This document shows positions 23,586 to 33,000 of a DNA stretch of 58,320 nucleotides, piece after piece; the first letter of the stretch is position 1; each line of letters opens with the position of its first letter. Where the stretch lies: NCBI GenBank assembly GCA_016795565.1, contig JAEUGW010000012.1, positions 1 through 58,320 of the forward strand, given 5' to 3'. The stretch comes from Opitutaceae bacterium. GTDB taxonomy: Bacteria > Verrucomicrobiota > Verrucomicrobiia > Opitutales > Opitutaceae. A program made the translations under genes and the position numbers. The notes beneath the pieces were generated by a model. It was given only the letters and a program-made list of their open reading frames with translations, did no database searches and was not told where the DNA came from.

Positions 23586-24749
23586 TCAGGCGCGCAACTG
23601 CCTCTCCAGCCATCCGGCGGCGGAGGCTCCGGCCGGCCGGCTGAGCAAGGCCCGGAGCTGCTCCGCCAGCAGGCGGGTCCGTTCCCGCCGGGCGGGATTT
23701 TCCAGACAGGCGCGCAGCTCCGCGGCCAGCGCCGCGGGGGTCGCCGCGCCTTGGATGAACTCGGGATACATGGCCTCGCCGAGCAGCAGGTTCGCGATGC
23801 CGATGTGGTCCACGTTCACCAGCAGCCGGCCCAGCGCATAGGTCAGCGCGTCGGTCCGGTAGGTCAGCGCCCCCGGGATGCCCGCCAGCGCGCAATGCAT
23901 CGACATCGTGCCGCTGACCGTGAGCACGGCGGCCGCCCGCACCGGAGCGGAGTCGCCCCCGGTGCGCCACAGGGTGACATTCGGCGGCGGCGCCGCCGCC
24001 TGCAGCACGCCCCGGATTTCCTCGCCGGGGTAAAGCACCACCGCCGGGCGCGTGGTGCCGGATTGGCGGAAGGCCTCCAGCAGCAGCGGGAAAATCCGCG
24101 CCACCACCTGCCGCCGGCTGCCGGGCAGCAGCAGGACCGGCCCCGCCGGGTCGAAGGCCACCGGTGCGGCATAGTCGGGCGCGACAAAGGGATGGCCGAC
24201 GAACTCCACCGGCAGCCGCGTGTCGGCGTAACACGCCGGCTCGAAGGGAAAGATCGCCGCCAGTCCGTCGAGGTGCCGCGACATCTGGAAACGTCGCCCG
24301 GGCCGCGAGGCCCAGATCTGCGGGCTGATGTAATAGAGCAACCGTGTCGGGCCGCCGGCCTTGGCGGCGAACCCGCGGTCCATCAGGCCCTGGGCAATGC
24401 GCAGGTTCAGGCCCGAGGAATCGACAAAACACACCGCGCGCGGCCGGTGCCGGCCGATCCACTGCACGATGTCCGCGATCAGCCGCCGATAGTGGGCCAG
24501 CTTGGCAACGACCGCGAAGCCCATGGCCGAACCCACGGTCAGATCCCGCAGCAATTGCGCTCCCGCGGCGGCGAGGCGCGGACCGCCGAGCGCGCAGACG
24601 CGCAGGCCGGGCTGCGACGCGAGCAACTGGCGCACCATGCGGGCCGCGTGCTCGTCCCCGGAGTGCTCGCCGGCGACGACCAGCAGGTCAACGCGACCGG
24701 ACGCGGGGGCGGGCAGCCCGGAAGCATGCGCGGAATCACTCACAACCAC
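23586..24749 (-). CDS. lpxB: Lipid-A-disaccharide synthase
   Basis: 387 residues, a GT19 enzyme joining UDP-2,3-diacylglucosamine and lipid X at the inner membrane. Motifs are VVAGEHSGDEHAARM at the N-terminus, DLTVGSAMGFAVV, VCFVDSSGLNLRIAQGL, YYISPQIWASRPGR, FPFEPACYADTRLPVEFVGHPF and VSGTMSMHCALAGIPG. It shows the organism makes lipid A. The start is GTG at 24749 or 24743. It lies downstream of the Gfo/Idh gene on the same strand with a repeat-filled gap of about 160 bases. Confidence 0.94.
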   Translation of the reverse strand: MVVSDSAHASGLPAPASGRVDLLVVAGEHSGDEHAARMVRQLLASQPGLRVCALGGPRLAAAGAQLLRDLTVGSAMGFAVVAKLAHYRRLIADIVQWIGRHRPRAVCFVDSSGLNLRIAQGLMDRGFAAKAGGPTRLLYYISPQIWASRPGRRFQMSRHLDGLAAIFPFEPACYADTRLPVEFVGHPFVAPDYAAPVAFDPAGPVLLLPGSRRQVVARIFPLLLEAFRQSGTTRPAVVLYPGEEIRGVLQAAAPPPNVTLWRTGGDSAPVRAAAVLTVSGTMSMHCALAGIPGALTYRTDALTYALGRLLVNVDHIGIANLLLGEAMYPEFIQGAATPAALAAELRACLENPARRERTRLLAEQLRALLSRPAGASAAGWLERQLRA

Positions 24750-24757
24750 CCTCCCCT

Positions 24758-24903
24758 GTCATTCTGAGCGCAGCGAAGAATCGAGCTGCACTCCCGCACC
24801 GGAGCGCCGGCCAGGGTCCTGATGGATCCTTCGCTTCGCTCAGGATGACGCAGACGAAAATCATTCGGCCAATTCCGTGTGTTCCGTGCATTCCGTGGTT
24901 CAT
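24758..24903. repeat. GTCATTCTGA element followed by TTCCGTG half-element
   Basis: 24758-24849 begins GTCATTCTGAGCGCAGCGAA and ends with its imperfect reverse complement TTCGCTTCGCTCAGGATGAC. It is one of five copies in the window. Directly after it, 24872-24903 is a TTCCGTGTGTTCCGTGCATT unit, a half of the element at 4715-4797. Both lie between lpxB and the Gfo/Idh gene. Confidence 0.9.
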
Positions 24904-24910
24904 CTCGGAA

Positions 24911-25903
24911 TCACTTCTGCGCCTTCCGGATCTGCTCGGTGATCGCGATGGCCACCTCGAGCGCGGACTTGCCGAGCGCGGCGCCGACCTTGGGCTGCCT
25001 GGCCTCGCGCACACTCTCGACGAAGTGCGCCAGCTCGATGGCCAGCGGCTCGCCCTTCTCGATCGGGATCTCGTGCACGGGGATGGACGAGGCGTCGCCG
25101 GCCTTGGCGAGGCCGACCTTCAGCTTCACCCCGTAGGCGATGATGTCGCTCTTCTTCACGAGGTGGCCCTTCTGGTTCATGAAATCGAGCGACAGGTAGG
25201 CGTTGTCCTGGAAGACGCGGATCTCGCGGTTCTTCTTCATGCTCATGCGCGACGCCGTGAGGTTGGCCACGCAGCCGCTCTCGAACTCGATGCGCGCGTT
25301 GGCGATGTCCTCGGTCTTGGACAGCACGCTGATGCCGACGGAATCGATCTTCCTGATGGGCGAGCCGACGAGCGCCAGCACGATGCCGATGTCGTGGATC
25401 ATCAGGTCGAGCACGACGCCGACCTCGGTGCCGCGCGGCGTGTAGGGCGCGAGGCGCTCGGTGGTGATGTATTGCGGGCGGCCGGCGTGCTTCTCGAGGT
25501 AGCTCATCACCGGGTTGAAGTGCTCGATGTGGCCGACCGAGACGATGCGCTCGGCCTTGCGCGCGGCGGCGAGCACCTGTTCGGCTTCCTCCAGCGAGGC
25601 GCAGAGCGGCTTCTCGATCAGCAGGTGGCAGCCCTGCGCCAGGAGCGGCAGCGCGACCTGTGCGTGCTTGTCGGTCGGCACGACGACACTGACGGCCTCG
25701 CAGGCCTTGCCCAGCTCATCAATCGTGGCGAAGCGCTGGCAGTTGTGCTTGGCGCAGATTTCCGCCGCGCGGTCGTCGCTGGTTTCGAAGATGCCGACGA
25801 ACTCGACGCCCGGCAGCGTGGCGTAGATGCGGGCATGGTGCTGGCCAAGGGAGCCGACGCCGGCGACGCCGCACTTAATCTTGCCGGGTTTGCGCGAGAA
25901 CAT
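24911..25903 (-). CDS. Gfo/Idh/MocA family oxidoreductase
   Basis: 330 residues. The N-terminal Rossmann domain has CGVAGVGSLGQHHARIYATL and later LLIEKPLCASLEEAEQVL with the EKP motif; the C-terminal domain has VLDLMIHDIGIVLALVG. It is an NAD(P)-dependent sugar or sugar-nucleotide dehydrogenase. Because lpxB is next on the same strand, a sugar-nucleotide role in lipid A or LPS synthesis is plausible (GnnA, a family member elsewhere, oxidises UDP-GlcNAc for this purpose), but no GnnB-like aminotransferase is present here. Confidence 0.85.
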   Translation of the reverse strand: MFSRKPGKIKCGVAGVGSLGQHHARIYATLPGVEFVGIFETSDDRAAEICAKHNCQRFATIDELGKACEAVSVVVPTDKHAQVALPLLAQGCHLLIEKPLCASLEEAEQVLAAARKAERIVSVGHIEHFNPVMSYLEKHAGRPQYITTERLAPYTPRGTEVGVVLDLMIHDIGIVLALVGSPIRKIDSVGISVLSKTEDIANARIEFESGCVANLTASRMSMKKNREIRVFQDNAYLSLDFMNQKGHLVKKSDIIAYGVKLKVGLAKAGDASSIPVHEIPIEKGEPLAIELAHFVESVREARQPKVGAALGKSALEVAIAITEQIRKAQK

Positions 25904-25955
25904 GGCCGCATGGCAGGGAAATCCCGCGCCGGTTGCAACGCGGGAAACGCCCCCG

Positions 25956-27614
25956 CTAGCGGTGGCCGTCGCGCCAGATGATGCCCCAGATCACGTAGAG
26001 GCCGAGCAGGGCCGAGATGAGGTAGCCGACGATGCCGAGCGCGGGATAACCCAGGAGGTGCGGCTCAATCCCGGTGGTCACGATCATCGACGAGCCGATG
26101 ATGAGCGACCCGATGATGACGCCGAGCGTCACGCGGTTCGCCGCTGATTTCAGCGACTGGTCCATCTGTTCGAGGCCGCGGTGCTGGAAGTTGATCGTAA
26201 AATCATCGCGCTCGAGGCGGCGGACGATGCGATGGAGCTCCCCGGGCAGGCTGCGCAGGCCCTCGGCGGTGTCCTTGAGCAACTCCCGCAGGCGGCGGAT
26301 CACCACGCGCGGGCCGGTCTCGCCACGGAAGAGCTCCCTGAGCACGGGCTTGGCGTGCTCGCGGAGGTCGAACCCCGGATCGAGCTCGCGGCCGACCTCC
26401 TCAATGGAGAGCACCGCCTTGGCCATCATGGAGTAGTCGTCGGACAGCGAGATGCCGTGGCGGCCGAAGATGTTGAGGAGCCGGATCATCGCCCGGCCGA
26501 GTTCCTGGCGGCCGACGGAGAAGTTCAGCTCCTCGCGCAGGGCGATGGTGACCTCCTTCTCCATCTGGCGGAGGTCGGGGGTCCCGACGCCGGGAGGCGC
26601 GAGCGAGGCGGCGATCTGCACGATGCGCTCGGGATCCTGCTCCACGGCGGAGGTCCAGAACTCCGCCAGCCCGAAGCGCAGGCGGCGTGTGAGGTGGCCG
26701 ACCATGCCCCAGTCGAGGAAGCACAGGCGCAGGTCAGGCGTGACGAGAACATTCCCCGCGTGGGGATCGGCGTGGAAGAAGCCGTCGATCAGCACCTGCC
26801 GCACGAGGGACTCCGCGCCGCGACCGGCGATGTCGCGGCGAACCTCCGGCGGGGCGCTGCAATGTGCGACGTTCTCGCCGGTCACAAGATCCATCACAAG
26901 CACCCGCTCGCTGGAATAGCGCTCGTGCACCGCGGGGGCGAAGACCTTGGCGGGGTCGGGATTGTTGTGGTTGAAGAAGAGCTGGTTCCGGGCCTCCAGG
27001 CGGAAATCAAGCTCGGCGAGCATGCTCTGGCGCGCCTCGGCGACGGCGGCCGGGAGGTTGAAGGGCTTGAGGGTGGCCGCCCGCTGGTGCAGCTGCTCCG
27101 CGAACCACTGTGCGAAATCCAAATCGAGTTCGATCGTGCGGCGCGCGTCGGGCTTGAGGACCTTGATCGCGACCTTCTGCCTGTTTCCCTCGCGCAGCGT
27201 CGCGGTATAGACTTGGGCCAGCGAGGCCGCCGCCAGCGGCACTTCGTTGAACTCCTCGAAAATCTCAGCGGGGTCGCCGCCGAGGGCCCCGACCAGCACG
27301 GGCTTCATCACTTCATACGGCAGCGGCTGGACGTTGCTCTGGAGTTTGCGCAGTTCGAGGATGACCGCCTGCGGGAGCACGTCCGGCCGCATCGAGAGGA
27401 ACTGCCCGAGCTTTACGAAGGCCGGGCCCAGTTCCTCGGCCGCCCGGCGCAGGCGCTCAGGCGTGGTGAGGTCGCCGCCCGGATGGGGCAGGCGCTGCCA
27501 GACGCTCTCGGGGAGGTCGACCTGGTTGATGAGGTCGGCGTAACCGTGCTTGGCCAGGACGCCGAGGATCTCCTTGGCGCGGGTGGCGTGGCTCAGGAGA
27601 TTGAAGCCCTTCAT
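25956..27614 (-). CDS. ABC1/UbiB family atypical kinase, membrane-anchored
   Basis: 552 residues. Family motifs are ELGPAFVKLGQFLSMRPDVLP, PLAAASLAQVYTA (the Ala-rich nucleotide loop region), VAIKVLKP, GFFHADPHAGNVLVT and LCFLDWGMVG. Two C-terminal transmembrane helices follow (about residues 490-550). UbiB-type proteins are ATPases that support quinone synthesis or lipid homeostasis; the organism's quinone is not shown by this window. The start MKGFNLLSH overlaps the stop of the phasin-like gene by 4 bases (ATGA), so the two are translationally coupled. Confidence 0.9.
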   Translation of the reverse strand: MKGFNLLSHATRAKEILGVLAKHGYADLINQVDLPESVWQRLPHPGGDLTTPERLRRAAEELGPAFVKLGQFLSMRPDVLPQAVILELRKLQSNVQPLPYEVMKPVLVGALGGDPAEIFEEFNEVPLAAASLAQVYTATLREGNRQKVAIKVLKPDARRTIELDLDFAQWFAEQLHQRAATLKPFNLPAAVAEARQSMLAELDFRLEARNQLFFNHNNPDPAKVFAPAVHERYSSERVLVMDLVTGENVAHCSAPPEVRRDIAGRGAESLVRQVLIDGFFHADPHAGNVLVTPDLRLCFLDWGMVGHLTRRLRFGLAEFWTSAVEQDPERIVQIAASLAPPGVGTPDLRQMEKEVTIALREELNFSVGRQELGRAMIRLLNIFGRHGISLSDDYSMMAKAVLSIEEVGRELDPGFDLREHAKPVLRELFRGETGPRVVIRRLRELLKDTAEGLRSLPGELHRIVRRLERDDFTINFQHRGLEQMDQSLKSAANRVTLGVIIGSLIIGSSMIVTTGIEPHLLGYPALGIVGYLISALLGLYVIWGIIWRDGHR

Positions 27615-27949
27615 GCGCCCTTGGCCTTGGGGCGCCTGGTCTTTTTCGCGGCCGGCTTCGCCTGCTGTTTTTCCATGGCGGCGATGCGCTTCTCCAAGGC
27701 CGCGATGCGCTCCTTGGCGATGGCGTCGGCCTGCTTGGCGAGGCTGAGCGCCTGTTTCCCGGCCTCGGCGCGGACGGCGGCAAACTCGCGTTTGCCATCC
27801 TTCGCCAGCTGGCGGGCGAGGAGGCGCGCATCCGCCGCGTTGACCCGGCCCTGGGCGACGAAATCGCGCAGGGAGGCCTCGGCCTTTTCCTTGGTGATGA
27901 CTGCCGCCCCGATTCCCGCCAGGAGGGCCCGCTTGAAGGTGTGCATCAT
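27611..27949 (-). CDS. Phasin-like alanine/lysine-rich small protein
   Basis: 112 residues. A short hydrophobic N-terminus (MMHTFKRALLAGIGAAVITK) is followed by a long helix with coiled-coil character (about 40-95) and a basic tail KPAAKKTRRPKAKG. It resembles the phasin family associated with polyhydroxyalkanoate granules, and similar small proteins precede ABC1 kinases in other bacteria. No PHA synthase gene is in the window, so a granule role is not supported. Coupled translation with the UbiB-like gene suggests a joint role, possibly at the membrane. Confidence 0.7.
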   Translation of the reverse strand: MMHTFKRALLAGIGAAVITKEKAEASLRDFVAQGRVNAADARLLARQLAKDGKREFAAVRAEAGKQALSLAKQADAIAKERIAALEKRIAAMEKQQAKPAAKKTRRPKAKGA

Positions 27950-28003
27950 AGTGCCGCCAACCTACGTCGGCCCGCACCGAAAGCAACCCCGGGAATGTGA
28001 ACC

Positions 28004-28747
<744 letters not shown>

Positions 28748-28804
28748 CGGGTCGAACTTCAGAGTTAAGCGTTAAAAGTTCAGCGTTCGGCGTTCAGCAG
28801 CGAG

Positions 28805-30040
28805 TTACTCGCTGCGGAGCGCCTCCACGGGTTGGAGCTTGGCCGCGCGCCAGGCGGGGATGAGCCCGGCGATGGTCGAGGCGAGCACGGAGAACACGAT
28901 GATGATCATAACGTCCAACGGCAGGGTGTGCGCCGGCAGCGAGCTGAACTGGTAGAACTTCGCGAAGGCCTCCGGGCCCATCGTCAGCCGCGCGATGAAG
29001 CCTACGAGGTCATCGCGGAAATGCAGGAGCGCAAATCCGCCGGCCAGTCCCAGGGCCGTGCCGGCCACCCCGATGAAAAGGCCCTGCACGCAGAAGCACG
29101 CGGCCACGTGCCGGGCCCGTCCGCCCATGGCGCCGAGCAGGCCGATCTCCCGGGTCTTGCGGACGACCGTCACGAGCAGCGAGCTGGTGATGGAGAACGC
29201 CGCCACGACGATGATGAAGGTGAGCAGGAAGAAGATCATGTTGCGCTCGAAGGCGAGGACGGCCTGGAAGTCGGCGTTGGCCTCGAACCAGGTAAGCGCG
29301 CGCGCGGCGGCGGGCAGCTGGCGGTTGAGCGCGGCCGCCGCAGCGTATTCGTCGGCGCCGGGTTTCAGGCGGACGTTGTAGCCGTGCACGCGCTGCTCGA
29401 GGCCATAGAGATCCTGCATGAGCCGCAGCGAGCAGAGCACCGTGGAGCTGTCGAGCTGCTGGTGGCCGACGTGGAAGATGCCGGCGACGAGGACGTCGCG
29501 CGGCAGCAGCAGCTCGTTCTGACGGGCCCGCTCCAACGCCAGCGGCGAATAGAGGCTGACAACATCGCCCACCCGCACGCCGAGCGAGCGCGCGAGCAGG
29601 GAGCTGAGGATGATGGAATCGTCGTCGAGGTTGTCGAGCGAGCCGGCGGTCAGGTAACGCTCCAGCGGCACGACCTTTTTCATCTGCGCGTAGTCGAAAC
29701 CCTGGATGGCGGGGAAGGCCGGGCGGCTCTGGTATTCGAGCATCACCATGCCCGAGGCGTAGGGCGCGAAGGCCTGCACGTCGGGCGAGGCGGCGAGGAC
29801 CTTCTCCACCGCCGCGGCCGCCGGCTGGTCCAGCAGCACGCGGGCCTTCACCTGCACCTCGCCCTGGGTGTCGATGATCATCTTTTTGATCTGGTGGCCG
29901 AAGCCGCCCATGACGCTCATCGTCACGAGCATCAGAGCCACGCCGAGGCCGACGCCGGCCACGGAGATCAGCGTGAAAAACGGCACCCGCCGGCCCGAGG
30001 GGAAGAGCTGCTTGAAGGCGAGGTAAACGGGCCAGGGCAT
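28805..30040 (-). CDS. LolC/LolE-type ABC permease
   Basis: 411 residues with an N-terminal transmembrane helix (about 20-45), a periplasmic domain (about 45-265) and three C-terminal helices with the FtsX domain (FFLLTFIIVVAAFSITSSLL, LGAMGGRARHVAACFCVQGL, then MIIIVFSVLASTIAGLIPAW). The ending PAWRAAKLQPVEALRSE is typical of LolC/E. Only one permease gene is present, as in bacteria with a LolF-type homodimer. It is expressed ahead of the LolD-like ATPase. Confidence 0.9.
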   Translation of the reverse strand: MPWPVYLAFKQLFPSGRRVPFFTLISVAGVGLGVALMLVTMSVMGGFGHQIKKMIIDTQGEVQVKARVLLDQPAAAAVEKVLAASPDVQAFAPYASGMVMLEYQSRPAFPAIQGFDYAQMKKVVPLERYLTAGSLDNLDDDSIILSSLLARSLGVRVGDVVSLYSPLALERARQNELLLPRDVLVAGIFHVGHQQLDSSTVLCSLRLMQDLYGLEQRVHGYNVRLKPGADEYAAAAALNRQLPAAARALTWFEANADFQAVLAFERNMIFFLLTFIIVVAAFSITSSLLVTVVRKTREIGLLGAMGGRARHVAACFCVQGLFIGVAGTALGLAGGFALLHFRDDLVGFIARLTMGPEAFAKFYQFSSLPAHTLPLDVMIIIVFSVLASTIAGLIPAWRAAKLQPVEALRSE

Positions 30041-30049
30041 GGCGGTGAG

Positions 30050-30127
30050 TTTTAAGGTGTAAGGTCTAAGCTCTAAGGTCGAGCGCCCGAAGGTCTGGCT
30101 TACAGCTTACAACTTAAACCTTATGCC
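30050..30127. repeat. Word-type inverted repeat (CTTAAGG/TAAGGT family)
   Basis: Left arm TTTTAAGGTGTAAGGTCTAA and flank (30050-30080), right arm GGCTTACAGCTTACAACTTA and flank (30097-30127). The right arm contains the lysS stop codon (TTA at 30121-30123). It is unusually AT-rich for the region and could help terminate lysS transcription. Confidence 0.75.
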
Positions 30128-31617
30128 TGCGACTTTGCGCCCTCCGGGCGCAAGGTCGGGAACAGGATCACGTCACGGATGCTCTCGGCGCCGGTGAGCA
30201 GGATGCAGAGGCGGTCGATGCCGACACCCATGCCGCCGGCCGGCGGCATGCCGTGCTCGAGCGCGAGCAGGAAGTCGTTGTCGAGGTTTTGCTTCTCGTC
30301 GCCGACCTGCTTCTCGAACATCTCGCGCTGCACAAACGGGTCGTTCTGCTCGGAATAGGCCGGCGCGACCTCCATGCCGCCGATGATGCACTCGAAGACG
30401 TCGATCAGGCCCGGGTCCTCGGCGTTGAGCTTGGCCAGCGGGCAGAGTTCCTTGGGCAGGTGCGTGACGAAGGTCGGCTGGATGAGCGTCGGCTCGATCT
30501 TCTTGCCGAAGATCTCGTTGACGATCTCGTGCGTCTCCCAGCCCGGGTGAATCTCGAGGCCGAGCTTTTGCGCGGCGGCGGTGGCCTTGGCGCGGTAGTC
30601 GGGCGAGTTGCGCTCGGCGCTGAGCTTGGAGCCCACCGCCTCGTCAATGAGGTCGAAGTAGCGCGCCTCGCGCCACTCGCCGGCGAAGTTGATCATCTGG
30701 CCGCTCGCGGCGTGCTTGATCTCGGTGGCCCCGATGACGTCGCGGCAGAGGTCGGCGAAAATCGCCTTGAGCAGCGCCATCATGCCGCGGAAATCCGAGT
30801 AGGCCTGGTAAACCTCGAGCATGGTGAACTCGGGGTTGTGCTTGCGGGAGACGCCCTCGTTGCGGAACACGCGGCCGATCTCGAAGACGCGGTCGTAGCC
30901 GCCGACGAGCAGACGCTTCAGGCGCAGCTCGAGCGCGATGCGCAGGAAGAAGTCCGAGCCCAGCGCGTTGTGGTGCGTGGTGAAGGGCCGCGCGGCGGCA
31001 CCGCCGGCCACGCCCTCGAGCATGGGCGTCTCGACTTCCAAAAACTTTCCCTTCGCCAGCGTGGAGCGAATGCTCGCGACGATGCGACTGCGCTTCATGA
31101 GTCGATCACGCGAATCCCCGTTGACGATGAGGTCGAGGTAACGCTGGCGGTAGACCTGCTCCATGTCGGAGAGGCCGTGCCACTTCTCCGGCAGCGGGCG
31201 CAGGGCCTTGGACACGAGGACATACTTGTCCACGCGCACGGTGATCTCGCCGCTCTTGGATTTGAAGAGGACACCCTCGGCGCCGATGATGTCGCCGAGG
31301 TCGAGCTTCTTGAACGCCGCGTAGGCCTCGTCGCCCACCAGGTCCTTCTTCACGTAGAGCTGGAGCTGGCCCTGCTGGTCGAGAATCTTGACGAACTGGC
31401 TCTTGCCCATGTCGCGGATGACGACGAGGCGGCCGGCCACCTTGACGGGCACGGTGTAGTCCGCGCCGTCCACGTAGGCTTTGAGCGCTTCGCCCGAGAA
31501 ATGCGTCTGTGCCGCGTTGGCGCGGAACGGATCGGTGCCGGCGGCGCGCATGTCCTGCAGCTTCTTCAGCCGCACGGCATACTGGTCGTGGGAAATGTCC
31601 GGGGGAGTGTCGCTCAT
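30121..31617 (-). CDS. lysS: Lysyl-tRNA synthetase, class II
   Basis: 498 residues, which is the usual length. It charges tRNA-Lys. An N-terminal OB-fold anticodon domain (VKVAGRLVVIRDMGKSQFVK) is followed by the class II core: motif 1 region FLEVETPMLEGVAGGAAARP, motif 2 FRNEGVSRKHNPEFTMLEVY and motif 3 GMGVGIDRL. The start MSDTPPDISHDQYAVRLKKL at 31617 fits the family; the frame upstream is unrelated. It is divergent from the DUF4010 gene. Confidence 0.96.
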   Translation of the reverse strand: MSDTPPDISHDQYAVRLKKLQDMRAAGTDPFRANAAQTHFSGEALKAYVDGADYTVPVKVAGRLVVIRDMGKSQFVKILDQQGQLQLYVKKDLVGDEAYAAFKKLDLGDIIGAEGVLFKSKSGEITVRVDKYVLVSKALRPLPEKWHGLSDMEQVYRQRYLDLIVNGDSRDRLMKRSRIVASIRSTLAKGKFLEVETPMLEGVAGGAAARPFTTHHNALGSDFFLRIALELRLKRLLVGGYDRVFEIGRVFRNEGVSRKHNPEFTMLEVYQAYSDFRGMMALLKAIFADLCRDVIGATEIKHAASGQMINFAGEWREARYFDLIDEAVGSKLSAERNSPDYRAKATAAAQKLGLEIHPGWETHEIVNEIFGKKIEPTLIQPTFVTHLPKELCPLAKLNAEDPGLIDVFECIIGGMEVAPAYSEQNDPFVQREMFEKQVGDEKQNLDNDFLLALEHGMPPAGGMGVGIDRLCILLTGAESIRDVILFPTLRPEGAKSQA

Positions 31618-31717
31618 GGAATGGCCAAGGCTTGGCCCCCGGCCCGGCCGGAGCAAACGGAAATTAGCGCCGGCAGAGCCGGCTTGCGCCCCGTTGGCGA
31701 TGGCGCATCGTGAAAAA

Positions 31718-32977
31718 ATGCATCCCTTCCTGCTCGCGCTCATGGCCAGTGCCGGTCTCGGGGCCCTCATCGGCCTGATCCGGCAGTGGAGCGAGCAGAA
31801 CCAGCAGCCCCCGGGGGCCGAATACAGCGGCGTGCGCACCTTCACCTTCTGGAGCGTGCTCGGGTGTGTCGCCGCCTTCCTGTCCGCGGAATATTCCCCG
31901 GCCGTGCTGCCCGTGGTCGTGGCGATCATCGGCGGATATTTCGCCGCCCGGCAATGGGGGGCCCGGACCGGCGGGCCGGGTGGCAGCACGACCTTCGCCG
32001 CCTCCCTGCTGACGGTGCTGATCGGTGCGCTGGTTTACTGGCGCCACCACCAGGAAGCCGTGTTCATCGCCGCCACGGCGGCGGTGCTCCTCGGCCTGAA
32101 GTCCCGGCTCCATGCGCTGACCCGCGCGTTCACCGACGCGGACATCCGGGCCGCCCTGCAGTTTGTCGCCATCACGGGGGTGATCCTGCCCCTGGTGCCC
32201 AACCGCGCGTTCGGGCCCTTCGACGGCTTCAATCCCTATTCGACGTGGCTGTTGGTCGTGCTGATTTCCGGCCTCGGCTTCGCGGGTTACGTGGCCATGC
32301 GCCTGCTCGGCGCGTCGGCGGGGCTCGTGCTGACCAGCCTGCTCGGCGGCCTCGCCTCAAGCACGGCGAGCACCCTCGCCTTCAGCCGCCGCAGCCGCGA
32401 GGATCCGGCTCTCTCCCGGCACTACGCCCTGGCGGTGGTCACGGCCTGCAGCACGATGCTGCCGCGCGTGCTCGTCACCCTTGGCGTCTTCAGCCCCACT
32501 CTCGCCTGGCGTCTGGTCCCGCCCTTCGCCCTGATGGCCGTGCCCGCCGCGGCTTACGGGACGTGGCTGTGGTTCCGCCGGCGACCGGGCCACGACACCG
32601 TGACGACCCCGGCCATCACCAATCCCCTGAGCCTGTCCACCGCAATCAAGTTCGCCCTGCTCTACACCGGGATCACGTTTCTGGTGAAGGCCGCCGCCGG
32701 CCTTGAGCTGTTGCACCGCGGTCTCCTGCCGTTGAGCTTCATCTCCGGCCTGACCGACATGGACGCCATCTCGCTCTCACTCGTCGGTAACCTCAACTCC
32801 GGCGCCATTCCCCTTTCGCTCGCGGCCCAGGGCGTCCTCGTGGCCGCCATCGCCAACTCCCTGCTCAAGGCCGCCCTGGCCGCCAGCCTCGGCTCACCCG
32901 AATTGCGGCGCCTGGCCGGCGGGGTGCTGATCGCCACCGCCTTGGCGGGCGTGGCCGGCGGATGGTTTCTCTCATAA
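31718..32977 (+). CDS. MgtC/SapB plus DUF4010 family membrane protein
   Basis: About 419 residues and highly hydrophobic, with about 11-12 membrane segments. The N-terminal part has the MgtC-like motif ASAGLGALIGLIRQW and GVRTFTFWSVLG; the C-terminal part is DUF4010 (LLGGLASSTASTLAFSRRSR, ISGLTDMDAISLSLV). The TDMDA motif is characteristic. Function is unknown; MgtC domains relate to magnesium limitation and ATPase control in some bacteria. ATG at 31700 is an alternative start. The stop is followed by a hairpin shared with the convergent GH127-like gene. Confidence 0.87.
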   Translation: MHPFLLALMASAGLGALIGLIRQWSEQNQQPPGAEYSGVRTFTFWSVLGCVAAFLSAEYSPAVLPVVVAIIGGYFAARQWGARTGGPGGSTTFAASLLTVLIGALVYWRHHQEAVFIAATAAVLLGLKSRLHALTRAFTDADIRAALQFVAITGVILPLVPNRAFGPFDGFNPYSTWLLVVLISGLGFAGYVAMRLLGASAGLVLTSLLGGLASSTASTLAFSRRSREDPALSRHYALAVVTACSTMLPRVLVTLGVFSPTLAWRLVPPFALMAVPAAAYGTWLWFRRRPGHDTVTTPAITNPLSLSTAIKFALLYTGITFLVKAAAGLELLHRGLLPLSFISGLTDMDAISLSLVGNLNSGAIPLSLAAQGVLVAAIANSLLKAALAASLGSPELRRLAGGVLIATALAGVAGGWFLS

Positions 32978-32978
32978 T

Positions 32979-33000
32979 CGGCCCCGCTCAGGCGGGGCCG
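32979..33000. terminator. Bidirectional hairpin between convergent genes
   Basis: CGGCCCCGC (32979-32987) and GCGGGGCCG (32992-33000) form a perfect 9-base stem. The loop holds the stop codon of the minus-strand hydrolase (TCA at 32988-32990). It has no long U tract on either side. Confidence 0.7.

Noticed and set aside
24758..24849. GTCATTCTGA element as a rho-independent terminator
   Set aside because: No U tract follows on either strand, copies lie within same-strand gene runs, and the element is far longer than a terminator. It is listed as a repeat.
27611..27949. Phasin-like protein as evidence of PHA storage
   Set aside because: No PHA synthase, depolymerase or PhaR is in the window; the similarity is only of the helical, Ala/Lys-rich kind.
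31618..31989. N-terminal extension of lysS by 124 residues
   Set aside because: It overlaps the divergent DUF4010 gene and is Arg/Pro-rich shadow sequence; MSDTPPDISH is the normal LysRS start.
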